Positions 16,020 to 25,239 of a stretch of 55,614 nt of DNA are shown here, piece after piece. The notes under the pieces were generated by a model. That model did not search any database, had not been told where the DNA came from, and saw only the letters and a list, made by a program, of their open reading frames with translations. A program made the translations under genes and the position numbers. Position 1 is the stretch's first letter; every line of letters begins with the position of its first letter. Where the stretch lies: the NCBI GenBank assembly GCA_964637695.1, contig CAZWVF010000012.1:1-55614 (forward strand), read 5' to 3'. The stretch comes from JAGLTZ01 sp964637695 (GTDB lineage: Bacteria > Blakebacterota > Blakebacteria > Blakebacterales > Blakebacteraceae).

Positions 16020-17306
16020 ATGCCAGAGAAGAGAGAAGCCGATCTGCTCGTTACAGGCATAGGGCAGGCCTATACTGCCCGTGCGGCACTTCCCGGTACA
16101 GGTCCTGATGACCGGAGCCTTGCAGACAGCACATTCATTCCTGAGCTGATATCAGACGCCGCCATTGCATGCAATGAGGGAAGGATCCTCTATTCAGGAA
16201 GTGAGGAGGAGGTGGAGGATCATGTGGATGCCTCTGATGCTCTCATCGTGGAGGCAGACGGTCGTCTGGTGACACCGGGACTCGTGGACTGCCACACGCA
16301 CCTGATTTTCGACGGCAGCCGTCACGATGAGTACGCGATGCGCTGCATGGGAGCCGGCTACCTGGATATAGCAGAAGCCGGGGGCGGTATTCGATCTTCG
16401 GTCAGAATGTTCAGGGATGCGGACGAAGAGCAGCTCTTTAATACGGCGCTGACCCGCATGGCTGCAATGGCTTTCACCGGCACTACCACCGTCGAGATGA
16501 AGAGCGGTTACGGACTCACCCTGGAAGATGAACTGAAGGCCCTGTCGGTAGCAGGTATGCTTTCTGATGAGGGATCTCTCCGGGCGGTTTCCACCTTCCT
16601 GGGCGCCCATGAAGTTCCGGATGAATACCGGTCCGATCGATCCTCATATGTAGATCTTGTGGTTGGGGAGATGATCCCCGCCGTGGCAGAGCAGGGGATC
16701 GCCCGCTTCTGTGATGTCTTCTGCGAGAAGGGTGTCTTCACCGTTGAAGAATCTGAGAGGGTGCTCCGTGCAGGTCTCGAAAACGGTCTTGGTGCGAAGA
16801 TCCACAGCGATGAATTCGAGGCGCTGGGAGGCACCGAGATGGCTGTGGCAATCGGCGCCGTCTCTGCTGAACACCTTACGTCGCTGACAGAATCGGGCAT
16901 TGATGCGCTGGCCGGCTCCACAACCGTTCCGGTGCTTCTTCCCGGAACAACTCTTTTCCTGGGCAGGCATGACTACGCTCCGGCAAGGAAACTTCTGGAG
17001 CGGGGTGCTCAGGTAGCCCTGGCAACCGATTTCAACCCGGGCTCATCAACATTTCTCAGCCTGCCTCTTATAACAACCATCGCCTGCAGCCAGATGAAGA
17101 TGCATCCTGCTGAGGCGATGCAGGCCGTTACAACCAACGCTGCCCGGGCGATAGGGTTACAGGATGAGGTTGGAAAGCTGGAGGCGGGGATGGCCGCAGA
17201 TCTTGTGATCTGGGATGCCGACGACTACAGGATGATACCCTATGCAGCAGGCCATCCCCTGGTGCTCTTTGTCGTTATTGAGGGGGATGTCGTCAGTTTC
17301 GATTGA
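16020..17306 (+). CDS. hutI: Imidazolonepropionase
   Basis: HutI opens the ring of 4-imidazolone-5-propionate to give N-formimino-L-glutamate (EC 3.5.2.7). It is a cytosolic amidohydrolase-fold metalloenzyme. In the 428-residue product the metal-binding VDCHTHLIFDGSR has H92 and H94; further family marks are EMKSGYGLTLEDELK, the IHSDEF histidine and the late aspartate in ATDFNPGS. GGGGAG ahead of the ATG at 16020 supports that start over an upstream GTG at 15990. The gene follows hutU and converges with the LpoB-like lipoprotein gene, overlapping its end by 14 bp. Confidence 0.93.
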   Translation: MPEKREADLLVTGIGQAYTARAALPGTGPDDRSLADSTFIPELISDAAIACNEGRILYSGSEEEVEDHVDASDALIVEADGRLVTPGLVDCHTHLIFDGSRHDEYAMRCMGAGYLDIAEAGGGIRSSVRMFRDADEEQLFNTALTRMAAMAFTGTTTVEMKSGYGLTLEDELKALSVAGMLSDEGSLRAVSTFLGAHEVPDEYRSDRSSYVDLVVGEMIPAVAEQGIARFCDVFCEKGVFTVEESERVLRAGLENGLGAKIHSDEFEALGGTEMAVAIGAVSAEHLTSLTESGIDALAGSTTVPVLLPGTTLFLGRHDYAPARKLLERGAQVALATDFNPGSSTFLSLPLITTIACSQMKMHPAEAMQAVTTNAARAIGLQDEVGKLEAGMAADLVIWDADDYRMIPYAAGHPLVLFVVIEGDVVSFD

Positions 17307-17814
17307 TCTCCGCCAGAAGTTCGTTGACCGTATCCTCAGTGCCGCTTGTCAACAATGTTTCCATGCCCCGTACGTCGCAATACGAGTGGGTAATCATGCT
17401 CGCTGTGCTGACGTTGATCAGTCTCAACTCCAGGTGATAGAAATCACCCGCTTTCGAAACCTTGCCTGCGACCATGTAGCTGGCACCGATAACTTTCCCA
17501 ACCTGACTGATGCAATCATCCGTATCGCAGCGACCCGACATCCGGAAACCCGTTTCATCGAAGATCTTATCCACATCCTCGCGTTCAAGGACTTTCAGTC
17601 CCTTGTGCCTGCCCAGGTAATAGAAGACACGATCGGTGACCGCCCGTGCCTGTGTAAGGTTCATATCCTCAACCTGGAAATCGATCACGCTGATGACCGG
17701 ATCGGGGGATCCTCCGCCCGCAACTCCCTTATTGTAAGAGCAGGCGACTGTCAGGGATGTGATGAGGATTGCAATAGTCGGTAATTGATACTTACGATCA
17801 GAAAAAACCTGCAT
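17293..17814 (-). CDS. LpoB/CsgG-like lipoprotein
   Basis: Using the ATG at 17814, which has GGAGG just upstream, the product is 173 residues with lipobox LTVAC. After the cleavage site there is a CsgG/LpoB-like fold: PVISVIDFQVEDMNLTQARAVTDRVFYYL, GLKVLEREDVDKIFDETGF, CDTDDCISQVGKVIGASYMVAGKV, and a final strand with LRLINVSTASMI. In this family LpoB activates penicillin-binding proteins, and other members are outer-membrane assembly lipoproteins; the exact partner here is unknown. The two cysteines in the CDTDDC segment are a common feature of this subgroup. It lies on the minus strand, downstream of the MBL-fold gene. Confidence 0.7.
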   Translation of the reverse strand: MQVFSDRKYQLPTIAILITSLTVACSYNKGVAGGGSPDPVISVIDFQVEDMNLTQARAVTDRVFYYLGRHKGLKVLEREDVDKIFDETGFRMSGRCDTDDCISQVGKVIGASYMVAGKVSKAGDFYHLELRLINVSTASMITHSYCDVRGMETLLTSGTEDTVNELLAEINRN

Positions 17815-17878
17815 GATATCCTCCGTGTTCTGCTTCCAGTGTCCTGAATTGAAAAATCCGCTGTAATTCGTCCTCCGC

Positions 17879-17960
17879 TGCATCCGCACCGGCTGCGTTG
17901 CGCCTCCTCGCCCAAGGAGCCTGCCGGAAAAACACTCCGGCTGCGGATTGCGCTGGTATC
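17879..17960. repeat. GC-rich REP-like intergenic palindromes
   Basis: The gap between two minus-strand genes holds nested inverted repeats: CCGGC...GCCGG around CTCCT-cgccca-AGGAG, then GCCGGA-aaaacac-TCCGGC. It also holds a near-direct repeat of CCGGCTGCG followed by TTGCGC-like bases. This looks like a repetitive extragenic palindrome and could also terminate the MBL-fold transcript, although no T-run follows. No second copy is apparent in the window. Confidence 0.35.
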
Positions 17961-17964
17961 CGGA

Positions 17965-18702
17965 TTACTTCAGGTCGCGTATGCGAACCTCGATTCCCTC
18001 CTCCCCCTCCAGAAGTTTTACGAGCTCAGATGTATCGGTGTTCCCGAAATGGTATGGGTAAAGGATCGATGGCCTGAACGATCTTGCCGCATCTGCCACC
18101 ATCTCGGGAGTCATGGTGTAGGGGAGGTTCATCGGGAGGAAGGCTATGTAAATATCCTCGAGGGCTTTCATCTCGGGAGTGTTTTCCGTGTCCCCGGCGA
18201 TATAGATGCGTCTGTCACCGAAGGTGATCACGTAGCCATTGCCGCTGCCCTTCGGGTGGTAAGCCACTCCGGGGCTCCGTTCATGAACCAGGTTGTAGGC
18301 CGGAACGGCTTCGATCTTCAATCCCGCCGCTGTCACGGTCTCACCGTTGAGCATAACAGTTCCCCCTTCAACTCGTTCAGAGCAGAGTTGAGTGCAGATC
18401 AGGTTCGTGCTGTCGCTGGAGAGGGTTTCAATTGCGCCGCCGTCCAGGTGGTCTCCATGCTCGTGGGTGACAAGGATGAGGTCGGCTTTCGGCAACCTCC
18501 CGTAATCAGCATACCTGGCGACAGGATCGATGTGTATCACCTTTCCATCGAATTTGAACATGAGCGTGCCGTGTCCGATAAAGACGATCTCCAGGTCACC
18601 GGCGGAAGTCTCGAATCTGTCGGTCATGAATGCCTCCTGACTGCATGCTGTGGAAGCGATGAGGATGATAAGGAGGAGGGGAATAGTCTTGTTTCTGTTC
18701 AT
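17965..18702 (-). CDS. MBL-fold metallohydrolase lipoprotein (UlaG-like)
   Basis: The 245-residue protein has a signal peptide with lipobox ASTAC, then a metallo-beta-lactamase fold. It shows FIGHGTLMFKFDGKVIHIDP, the metal motif THEHGDHLD (HxHxDH), the aspartate in IAGDTENTPEM, and the last histidine in YPYHFGNTD. The sequence groups with UlaG-type and N-acyl-phosphatidylethanolamine phospholipase-D-like enzymes rather than true beta-lactamases; the substrate is unknown. Being lipid-anchored is unusual for this group and places it in the periplasm. The esterase gene lies 33 bases upstream on the same strand, so the two may be co-transcribed. Confidence 0.8.
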   Translation of the reverse strand: MNRNKTIPLLLIILIASTACSQEAFMTDRFETSAGDLEIVFIGHGTLMFKFDGKVIHIDPVARYADYGRLPKADLILVTHEHGDHLDGGAIETLSSDSTNLICTQLCSERVEGGTVMLNGETVTAAGLKIEAVPAYNLVHERSPGVAYHPKGSGNGYVITFGDRRIYIAGDTENTPEMKALEDIYIAFLPMNLPYTMTPEMVADAARSFRPSILYPYHFGNTDTSELVKLLEGEEGIEVRIRDLK

Positions 18703-18735
18703 TTATATCACCTGTTCTCCATTCCCCTGAGAATG

Positions 18736-20460
18736 CTACCTGTACTTCCAGCTTCCGGTATTTTCCCCGGGAGGTGCGTTCTCCGTGATATGATCGGCCA
18801 TGACCCGATATAGTTTCAATCCTGAAAGTTCTTCCGGCCTGTAACCGTGGCTGCCCCTGGCACCGAAGGTGAACGATCCCTCGTAGTAGGGATCTGTAGT
18901 GCTCTCCAGAAATTCCTCCAGGTAGTAGCATCCGACATTCAGGTAGAAGTTGTCCATATCACCGGCAATGATGTGCAGCTTTCCTGTGAGCTTCGGCCCC
19001 ACCGATTCCCAGTTGGCCTCGAGGTAGTGACGGATGTCGTAATTCTCCTTCCAGTAGAGGGCAACTTCCGGATCGATCTCCCCTGTACGTTTGTCGAATA
19101 GGGGCTTGAAGTAGCCATCCTCTCCAACGGGGCCGAAGACGGCACTCCAGATATCGAGCTGTTCGCCCGATCTTCCCTTTGTGCCCATCACGAGTTCGTA
19201 GTAGTTCCTCTGCTTCGAAGTGAACTGAACCTCACCCAGGGTATTCCGTGTGTTGGCGGTCGGGACCCGGATGGAGTGCTGTGCCCTTACGTGCACCTTG
19301 TAGAACGCGTTTTCGTCTTCGTAGATGTTGATGCCTTCCACATTTCTGAAGTCGACCGGGTCAGGTGCAAATGACCATGTTCCGCCGAAGAAATCGGGAT
19401 GCCAGACCTGCAGGGCCAGCGATTCCCATCCGCCTGTTGAACCTCCGGTCAGGACTCTCGCATACGGTTGAGCGATGCAGCGAAACCGCCTCTCGATCTC
19501 CGGTATAAGCTCCTGCATTATCGCATCACCGTAGGGTCCGACATTGACGGAATTCACGGCATATGAATCATCGAAATAGGGACAGGGATGCTGGAATGTC
19601 ACAACCAGCATCCTGGGGAAATCTTCAGACACCCACTCTTCGAACGTTTCAGCTCCCCTGCTTTGAAGTGAATCCGGAGGCCCTTCGAATCCAACAGGTG
19701 CTCTGGTGGAGAAGTGACCCTGCCGGTAGACGGTGGGGTAGTAGATATCGGGATGATCGTTATAGCCCTTGGGGAGCTGCACGGTGGCTCCAATGTGCAT
19801 CGGATAGCCCCAGAATTCACTCAGGAGCCGGCTTTCAATCCTGAAGCGTTTCACCCATTCCGTATCGGCCGGAAACTCACTGGGTGGAATGACCGTTGTG
19901 ACTTCAAGCCTGACCACACCCGGTTCATCATCAACCGGGGAGGTCCTGCCCGAAGCAGGATCTATGAATACCTTCCTGATCTGACTGTAGATATTGCCTG
20001 AGGAACGCCGCCAGTCCTGGCCCTCCCACCGGTCCTTGTGCATCCAGAGGGTATGGCCGTCGGCGCGATCGAACCTCGTGTAGATATTCAGTACCGCCTG
20101 CACGAAGTAGTAGCCGGCCCCCAGCTCTTCAAAGCTCTCAACAGGAGAACCGAGCGTAGAGCCGTCTATTACGGCAGCCTGCCCCGGGGCCAGATTCTCG
20201 ATATCGACGCCGAAAAATGGCGCTCCACGTCTGGATACCTGCAGCCGCGGTTCGGGATCGTCCAGGTCTGAGAGGATCACGAAGATGCGGCCGGTCACAG
20301 GCTCGTTCCTGACAGAGGCAGGAAATGTAACCTCGAACTGTATCATGCCTTCATCCTGCTGGCACAGTCCCGGTTTAACGGAACCAGCCATCACTGAAAA
20401 CAGGAGGATAGGGAAGAGGACGGGTCTGGAAAGTCTCAAGCGGGGATTGCGGAAGGACAT
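18736..20460 (-). CDS. Secreted alpha/beta-hydrolase, putative esterase
   Basis: The start at 20460 (MSFRNPRL) has AGGAG eight bases upstream. A cleavable signal peptide ends near GLCQ. The N-terminal 200 residues form a beta-rich domain, and the C-terminal part is an esterase-D-like hydrolase with nucleophile serine in TGGSTGGWES, a candidate aspartate in AGDMDNFYL, and a histidine in GSHGYRPEE. At 574 residues it is much longer than a plain esterase because of the N-terminal domain and long loops. Secreted members of this family often act on carbohydrate esters; the substrate here is not determined. It is followed by the MBL-fold lipoprotein gene. Confidence 0.75.
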   Translation of the reverse strand: MSFRNPRLRLSRPVLFPILLFSVMAGSVKPGLCQQDEGMIQFEVTFPASVRNEPVTGRIFVILSDLDDPEPRLQVSRRGAPFFGVDIENLAPGQAAVIDGSTLGSPVESFEELGAGYYFVQAVLNIYTRFDRADGHTLWMHKDRWEGQDWRRSSGNIYSQIRKVFIDPASGRTSPVDDEPGVVRLEVTTVIPPSEFPADTEWVKRFRIESRLLSEFWGYPMHIGATVQLPKGYNDHPDIYYPTVYRQGHFSTRAPVGFEGPPDSLQSRGAETFEEWVSEDFPRMLVVTFQHPCPYFDDSYAVNSVNVGPYGDAIMQELIPEIERRFRCIAQPYARVLTGGSTGGWESLALQVWHPDFFGGTWSFAPDPVDFRNVEGINIYEDENAFYKVHVRAQHSIRVPTANTRNTLGEVQFTSKQRNYYELVMGTKGRSGEQLDIWSAVFGPVGEDGYFKPLFDKRTGEIDPEVALYWKENYDIRHYLEANWESVGPKLTGKLHIIAGDMDNFYLNVGCYYLEEFLESTTDPYYEGSFTFGARGSHGYRPEELSGLKLYRVMADHITENAPPGENTGSWKYR

Positions 20461-20608
20461 CAGGCACACTCCTGGAAGATGGACAAACTTTCAAGTGCCC
20501 TGGCCGGAGCGGCCCAGCGGAGTCCTCGGTTATACGACGGACATCCGGCTCAGGACACCAGAGCAATGATTATAGCAGTGTCTTATGGCAGGCTGCGAGC
20601 GGGACGGA

Positions 20609-22975
20609 TCAGCCGGCCGATTTCTCCATCCGGTCAGCGTAATCCTTTATTGCTTTCCACTGGCCCTCACCGTGCAGGCTGGCTTCCTCGAGCACCTTGT
20701 GTGCTTTGCCGCTGCCCAGGTAATGTCCATGCATGAAGGCGTGGACCGATCGGCGCCTGCCTTCAGCAGAGGTAACCCACCTGTACATGGTGGGAAGCGT
20801 GAAGCCGGTCATGCCCATCGCTTCGGCGGCCAGTTCCTCCGGGTAGATCTCATTCTGTCTCTCCTCGGGAAGCAGGGAGAAGAGCTCGGCACTCGAAACG
20901 TAGAAGATGTTCATGTTCAGACCGGCTTCATCAATGCGCGGCAGGACCTCCGATACAAATGTATTCGTCATGCCGCTTCCCTGAAGAACGAGGGTGCCGT
21001 GGCAGGGTGTGGTGTCGGGATCGGCTCTGCGCAGGGCGTAGAGCCCTTCCACAGCTGCTGTTGCCGGCGGCAGACCCGCTGCGTCACGATCCATGATTAC
21101 TTCACCCGGCCTGGTTACAAAGGGTGCGATCACAGCCGGCCTCTGTTTCAGGGCTGCGACCAGCATCGGATAGACCTCCTGCGGATCCCACGGAGTCAGT
21201 GTGATCATCACGCCCTTCGGGAAGTTCTCCTGCAGCAGCTGCAGCGCCTGAGGATCGGCGTGGGTCGGTCCATCCTCACCGGTTTTCAGACCGGCGTGAG
21301 CGCAGACTATCAGGAACGGTCGGTACGGCTCTCCAAGCAGGGCGCTGCGTGCCTGCTGGCCTATGCCGTGCAGTCTGGCGGCGATGTGTTCGAGAGCTGC
21401 TATGAATGCCCCGTAAGAGGAACCGGCTCCGATGTTCGATCCATACGATGACACACCTGCCATGAAAGCACCCATGTTGTCTTCACATATTCCACCGGTT
21501 GCAATCAGGCGGGATCCGGGATTCGATACGGCGTTGAAGTACCCTTCCGGGAAACCGGCGCCCAGTTTGGATATGCTTGTGGAATCAAGGAGATCGGCGG
21601 AAGCCCCGATAAAAGCACCTCCCGTCAACCTGTTCAGATAACCGAAAGCTTCCCCGAGAGCTGCTCTCAGCGTCTGAGAGGAGCCGGGTTCGTATGTACA
21701 CTCGGCCGGGATATCATCTGCCTTGACGGCATCGGTGTAGATCGGGGAGAGATCGGGTACACCCTCCCTTTTCTTTCGGTCAAGTGCCGTAAGACGCTCG
21801 CTTGAATCTGCCAGGCATTTCGAGAAAAAGCCTGCCAGATCGCTGTTATTCTCGATAATGTGTCTAATTGTCATCAGAGAGTCGAAGAAGTCCTTCTCAA
21901 CACCTGTGGGCGATATATCACCTGATGCCCCCGGGAATTTCACCCCGAACCTCTCTTCCAGGGGGGCGAGGGTTTCGTAGTACTCGTCGGCGCAATATCC
22001 GTGACCGCCACCGTGTGATTTCTTCCCTTCGATGCCATAGAGCCATCCCTTGATGGTCCGGTAGACGATGGCGGTCGGCTGGTCGTTTATCCTCTCCCTG
22101 GCGGCTTCCTGGGCGGCGAGAACCTGATGGAAGTCCTTTCCATCTTCAACAAATACAACATTCCAGTCGTGCAGATAGCAGAACTCGGCAGGATCCCACT
22201 GTACGTATTCACCCGGATCACTGCCGTCACGGCAGACACGGTCTGAATCGATCGAGGCCTGGTTCCAGTCCACGTGCAGCCTGGTATTCCACAACTGGGC
22301 CGAGGCAGCTGTGGCCAGAGCCTCCGACACTCGACCTGCCGTCATTCCTCCTTCACCTTCCAGCACATGGACGAGCGGCGCGTTATCGCCGAAAGTATCG
22401 GCCGCCCCGAAACTGAGACCGAAACTGGAGGGAACTCCAACCCCCGAGGCCCCTGTTGAGAGTTTTATGAATGGAGTATAAGGTGTCGGGTGGCCGTCGA
22501 GTGGCTTGGCATTGAACTGTGCGAAGAGAGGCGTTTCCTGAGTTGGGTTCCGCCGGAAACCGAGAAGGTCTTCCAGGCGAAGCTGCAGTTTCTTCTCGGG
22601 CAGCAGGTCGGGCATTCCGACCCTGGCGCACTCGTTGCGCAGTGCCCACATGGCATAAAGCCCCATAGCCTTGTGACCTGCCGCATATGATATAAGGTCC
22701 GCCTCCAGGCATTCCGGATCGTTCATGCGGTAATCCATGGTTGAGAAGAGCAGCGATGCCACGATGCGTCCTGATGAAATACTGCCACCGGGGTGTCCCG
22801 ACTGCGGAACGAAGTTGAAGAGGATACCGCACAATGTGCGGTAGATCAGGTCGTAATCCTCGTAGAACTTCAGTGTTTCGTCCGAAACGGGGAATGTGTC
22901 GAGCTGGGAATTGATGTCGATGAAGACGCCGCGCCTGGGACCGAAATCGAGCTTTCCGGAAGTTGCTTTTGCCAT
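20609..22975 (-). CDS. Transketolase-like thiamine-diphosphate enzyme
   Basis: This single chain of about 788 residues carries the transketolase layout: SGHPGG early, a ThDP-binding stretch beginning LEGEGGMTAGRVSEAL and ending at an Asn (LWNTRLHVDWNQ), a glutamate region GICEDNMGAFMAG, and LKTGEDGPTHADPQ like the transketolase pyrimidine domain. It is longer than the usual 650-680 residues and differs from Tkt around the substrate loops (SGHPGGSISSG instead of SGHPGAPMG), so the ketose transferred cannot be named. The ATG at 22975 is preferred over a TTG at 22996. It is transcribed away from lysA. Confidence 0.75.
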   Translation of the reverse strand: MAKATSGKLDFGPRRGVFIDINSQLDTFPVSDETLKFYEDYDLIYRTLCGILFNFVPQSGHPGGSISSGRIVASLLFSTMDYRMNDPECLEADLISYAAGHKAMGLYAMWALRNECARVGMPDLLPEKKLQLRLEDLLGFRRNPTQETPLFAQFNAKPLDGHPTPYTPFIKLSTGASGVGVPSSFGLSFGAADTFGDNAPLVHVLEGEGGMTAGRVSEALATAASAQLWNTRLHVDWNQASIDSDRVCRDGSDPGEYVQWDPAEFCYLHDWNVVFVEDGKDFHQVLAAQEAARERINDQPTAIVYRTIKGWLYGIEGKKSHGGGHGYCADEYYETLAPLEERFGVKFPGASGDISPTGVEKDFFDSLMTIRHIIENNSDLAGFFSKCLADSSERLTALDRKKREGVPDLSPIYTDAVKADDIPAECTYEPGSSQTLRAALGEAFGYLNRLTGGAFIGASADLLDSTSISKLGAGFPEGYFNAVSNPGSRLIATGGICEDNMGAFMAGVSSYGSNIGAGSSYGAFIAALEHIAARLHGIGQQARSALLGEPYRPFLIVCAHAGLKTGEDGPTHADPQALQLLQENFPKGVMITLTPWDPQEVYPMLVAALKQRPAVIAPFVTRPGEVIMDRDAAGLPPATAAVEGLYALRRADPDTTPCHGTLVLQGSGMTNTFVSEVLPRIDEAGLNMNIFYVSSAELFSLLPEERQNEIYPEELAAEAMGMTGFTLPTMYRWVTSAEGRRRSVHAFMHGHYLGSGKAHKVLEEASLHGEGQWKAIKDYADRMEKSAG

Positions 22976-23062
22976 GGGGGTGAAGCCTTTCTTCAATGAT
23001 ACCGGATGAGCAGGGCAGAAGTGATATTTATTTAACAGATGACAGCTCTCAAATAAAGCTGA

Positions 23063-23091
23063 TTGAGAACTTTAAGCACTCAAAATACAAT
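23063..23091 (+). promoter_or_regulatory. Sigma-70 promoter of lysA
   Basis: TTGAGA at 23063-23068 and TACAAT at 23086-23091 are 17 bases apart, each one base from consensus. The expected transcript start is near 23098, about 40 bases before the lysA ATG. Confidence 0.6.
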
Positions 23092-23139
23092 ACCTCTTCC
23101 ATGTACCGGATGATGAACACGAATAGCTGCGGGTAACAT

Positions 23140-24396
23140 ATGAGTGGAGTATTCGAATATGAAGATGGGACCCTGTCCGCCGACGGTATTCCGCTCGATG
23201 CTCTGGCGGAGGAATTCGGGACACCACTCTATGTATATTCACGCCCGGCGATCAAAGAGAGGATAGCCGAAGTTCTCTCTGCATTCAGCAGTCATCCAAC
23301 AAGGATCTGTTACTCCGTAAAAGCGAATTCAAATCATCACCTTCTGAGATGGATATCAGATCAGCAGCTCGGTTTTGATGTGGTTTCTGGAGGTGAGCTG
23401 CGTCGCCTGCTGATGGCAGGCATACCCGTAAATCGGACGGTTTTCGCCGGAGTCGGTAAAGGTGACGAAGAGCTGCAGCTGGCTTTTGAGAGCGACATAT
23501 GGATGATAACCGTGGAGTCAGCCGGAGAGGCCCACCGGCTCTCACAGATAGTCCAGACAGGCGGCAGGAAGACCACGCAGATAGGTCTTCGTCTGAATCT
23601 GGACATCGATGCCCGGACGCACAGGCACATTACCACCGGGAGAAAGGAAGATAAATTCGGAATCGAATCCGATAGTCTCCCTGAATTAACAGGCTGGCTG
23701 GCGGATCACTCCGAACTGGAGCCGATATGCCTGCACATGCACCTGGGAAGTCAGATCACTTCTGTGGATCCATACGTTGAAGGTGTCGGGAGACTGCTCG
23801 AGACAAGAGAGATGTTCCAGGAGGCGGGATTCAATATCAGCTGGATCAATATCGGTGGAGGATTCGGGATTTCATATCAGGAGGATGCGGTGCCGGCAGC
23901 AGCCGAATACGCGGCATCCATATTACCCATGATCAGCGGACTTGATACCGGACTGATACTGGAGCTCGGACGCTATCTGGTTGGACCTTCAGGCTGTCTC
24001 ATCGCCAGGGTTCTGGACAGTAAATGCAGGAATAAAAGAACACTGCTGATTGCAGATGCGGGAATGACAGATATGATGCGACCCGCGCTCTATGAGGCGT
24101 ATCACAGGATCGTTACGGTGAAGAAAGCCGACGATTCCGATACTATCCTGTGCGATGTCGCGGGTCCGATCTGCGAATCGACCGACATGCTCGGCTGGAA
24201 GCGTCTGCTCCCCGATCTGCAGCGGGGAGATCTGCTCGCGGTTATGGATGCCGGAGCATACTGCATGTCGATGGCGAGCAATTACAACTCGCGGAGCAGG
24301 CCGGCGGAGGTAATGATAACCGGGAAAGGTGAATACGAGCTTATCCGTCGACGTGACCGACCTGAAGATATATGGGGCTGTGAACTGAATCTGTAA
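23140..24396 (+). CDS. lysA: Diaminopimelate decarboxylase
   Basis: LysA is a PLP enzyme that decarboxylates meso-diaminopimelate to L-lysine (EC 4.1.1.20), the last step of lysine synthesis. The 418 residues fit the family. The alanine-racemase-like barrel has the PLP lysine K61 in CYSVKANSN, HLGSQ at 201-205 and GGGFG at 239-243 for phosphate binding. The C-terminal barrel contributes C345-E346-S347 and D349 (CESTD) to the active site of the partner subunit. It has its own promoter and a weak ribosome-binding site, and stands alone between the transketolase-like gene and the convergent comA operon. Confidence 0.93.
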   Translation: MSGVFEYEDGTLSADGIPLDALAEEFGTPLYVYSRPAIKERIAEVLSAFSSHPTRICYSVKANSNHHLLRWISDQQLGFDVVSGGELRRLLMAGIPVNRTVFAGVGKGDEELQLAFESDIWMITVESAGEAHRLSQIVQTGGRKTTQIGLRLNLDIDARTHRHITTGRKEDKFGIESDSLPELTGWLADHSELEPICLHMHLGSQITSVDPYVEGVGRLLETREMFQEAGFNISWINIGGGFGISYQEDAVPAAAEYAASILPMISGLDTGLILELGRYLVGPSGCLIARVLDSKCRNKRTLLIADAGMTDMMRPALYEAYHRIVTVKKADDSDTILCDVAGPICESTDMLGWKRLLPDLQRGDLLAVMDAGAYCMSMASNYNSRSRPAEVMITGKGEYELIRRRDRPEDIWGCELNL

Positions 24397-24453
24397 GGCA
24401 GAAGGGTGTTGCCGCTGATGAACGCGGTGGCCTGATGTTACGGCACTGAGTGC

Positions 24454-25239
24454 TTATCCCTGGTAGATACCTCTCAAAGTATCGGCTCTCAACCCGGCCC
24501 TCAGACACTCCAGGGCGAGCACATCGGTGGATTGGATATTGCCCAGGCCGATATTGACTCCGAACTTCTGGATGAGCGCCACCTGCTGGCTCTTCTCTGG
24601 AGCTTCGAACATTACATTCCTGACATCGACCTGTTCGACAATGTAGTCGAGCTTGTCATCCACTATCTGTCCGGCGGCATCGTAGATGCCAACGCCTTTC
24701 CCCGCCTCTCTCGATTCAACGATAACCTGGAAGGCACCCAGTTCCAGGTCGCGCAGCAGGCTTCGAACAGTCTCTTCAGCGGGCAGGTCCAGGTCGGCGA
24801 ACTTGCTGCCAACCTCCGAGAGCACCAGGAATCCACTGTCAGAGACACGCTTGATGACGTCGGCCCTGGTCTCGTCGTCCATAGGGATTGTGCCGTCGGA
24901 GACTTCGATTGCATTGAATCCAACCTCTTTTGCCCCGGTAAGGAATTCGTTGAGCTTGCCCTGAGCAATAACCGCCTCGAGCAGTGTTCCCCCGGGCATT
25001 ACATAGATGTCGTGCTCGCGATAAACTGCCGTCTTCCTGCGGATAACATCCTCCGGACACAGGCTGGATGTGCCAAATCCCAGCTTGGCTATATCGATCC
25101 ACTGGTGAGCGATCTCGGCAAGGCTCTCGACCTGTGTAACTCCAAGACCCTTGTCTATCATCATGGTCAATCCGGTTTCGCGAGGCTTGGTTGTCCTGTC
25201 GGGGAGTGGTCGCTCAAGGATTGCTTCGAATGTGTTCAT
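24454..25239 (-). CDS. comA: Phosphosulfolactate synthase (ComA)
   Basis: ComA adds sulfite to phosphoenolpyruvate to make (2R)-O-phospho-3-sulfolactate (EC 4.4.1.19), the first step of one route to coenzyme M and other sulfonates. The 261-residue protein shows the family core: RTTKPRETGLTMMIDKGLG, DIAKLGFGTS, VMPGGTLLEAV, FNAIEVSDGTI, and late EAPEKSQQ and GLGNI strands of a TIM barrel. The start overlaps the stop of the HprK-like gene (ATGA), so the two are translationally coupled. No comB or comC is in the window, so the product may feed sulfolactate or another sulfonate; that is inference. Confidence 0.9.
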   Translation of the reverse strand: MNTFEAILERPLPDRTTKPRETGLTMMIDKGLGVTQVESLAEIAHQWIDIAKLGFGTSSLCPEDVIRRKTAVYREHDIYVMPGGTLLEAVIAQGKLNEFLTGAKEVGFNAIEVSDGTIPMDDETRADVIKRVSDSGFLVLSEVGSKFADLDLPAEETVRSLLRDLELGAFQVIVESREAGKGVGIYDAAGQIVDDKLDYIVEQVDVRNVMFEAPEKSQQVALIQKFGVNIGLGNIQSTDVLALECLRAGLRADTLRGIYQG

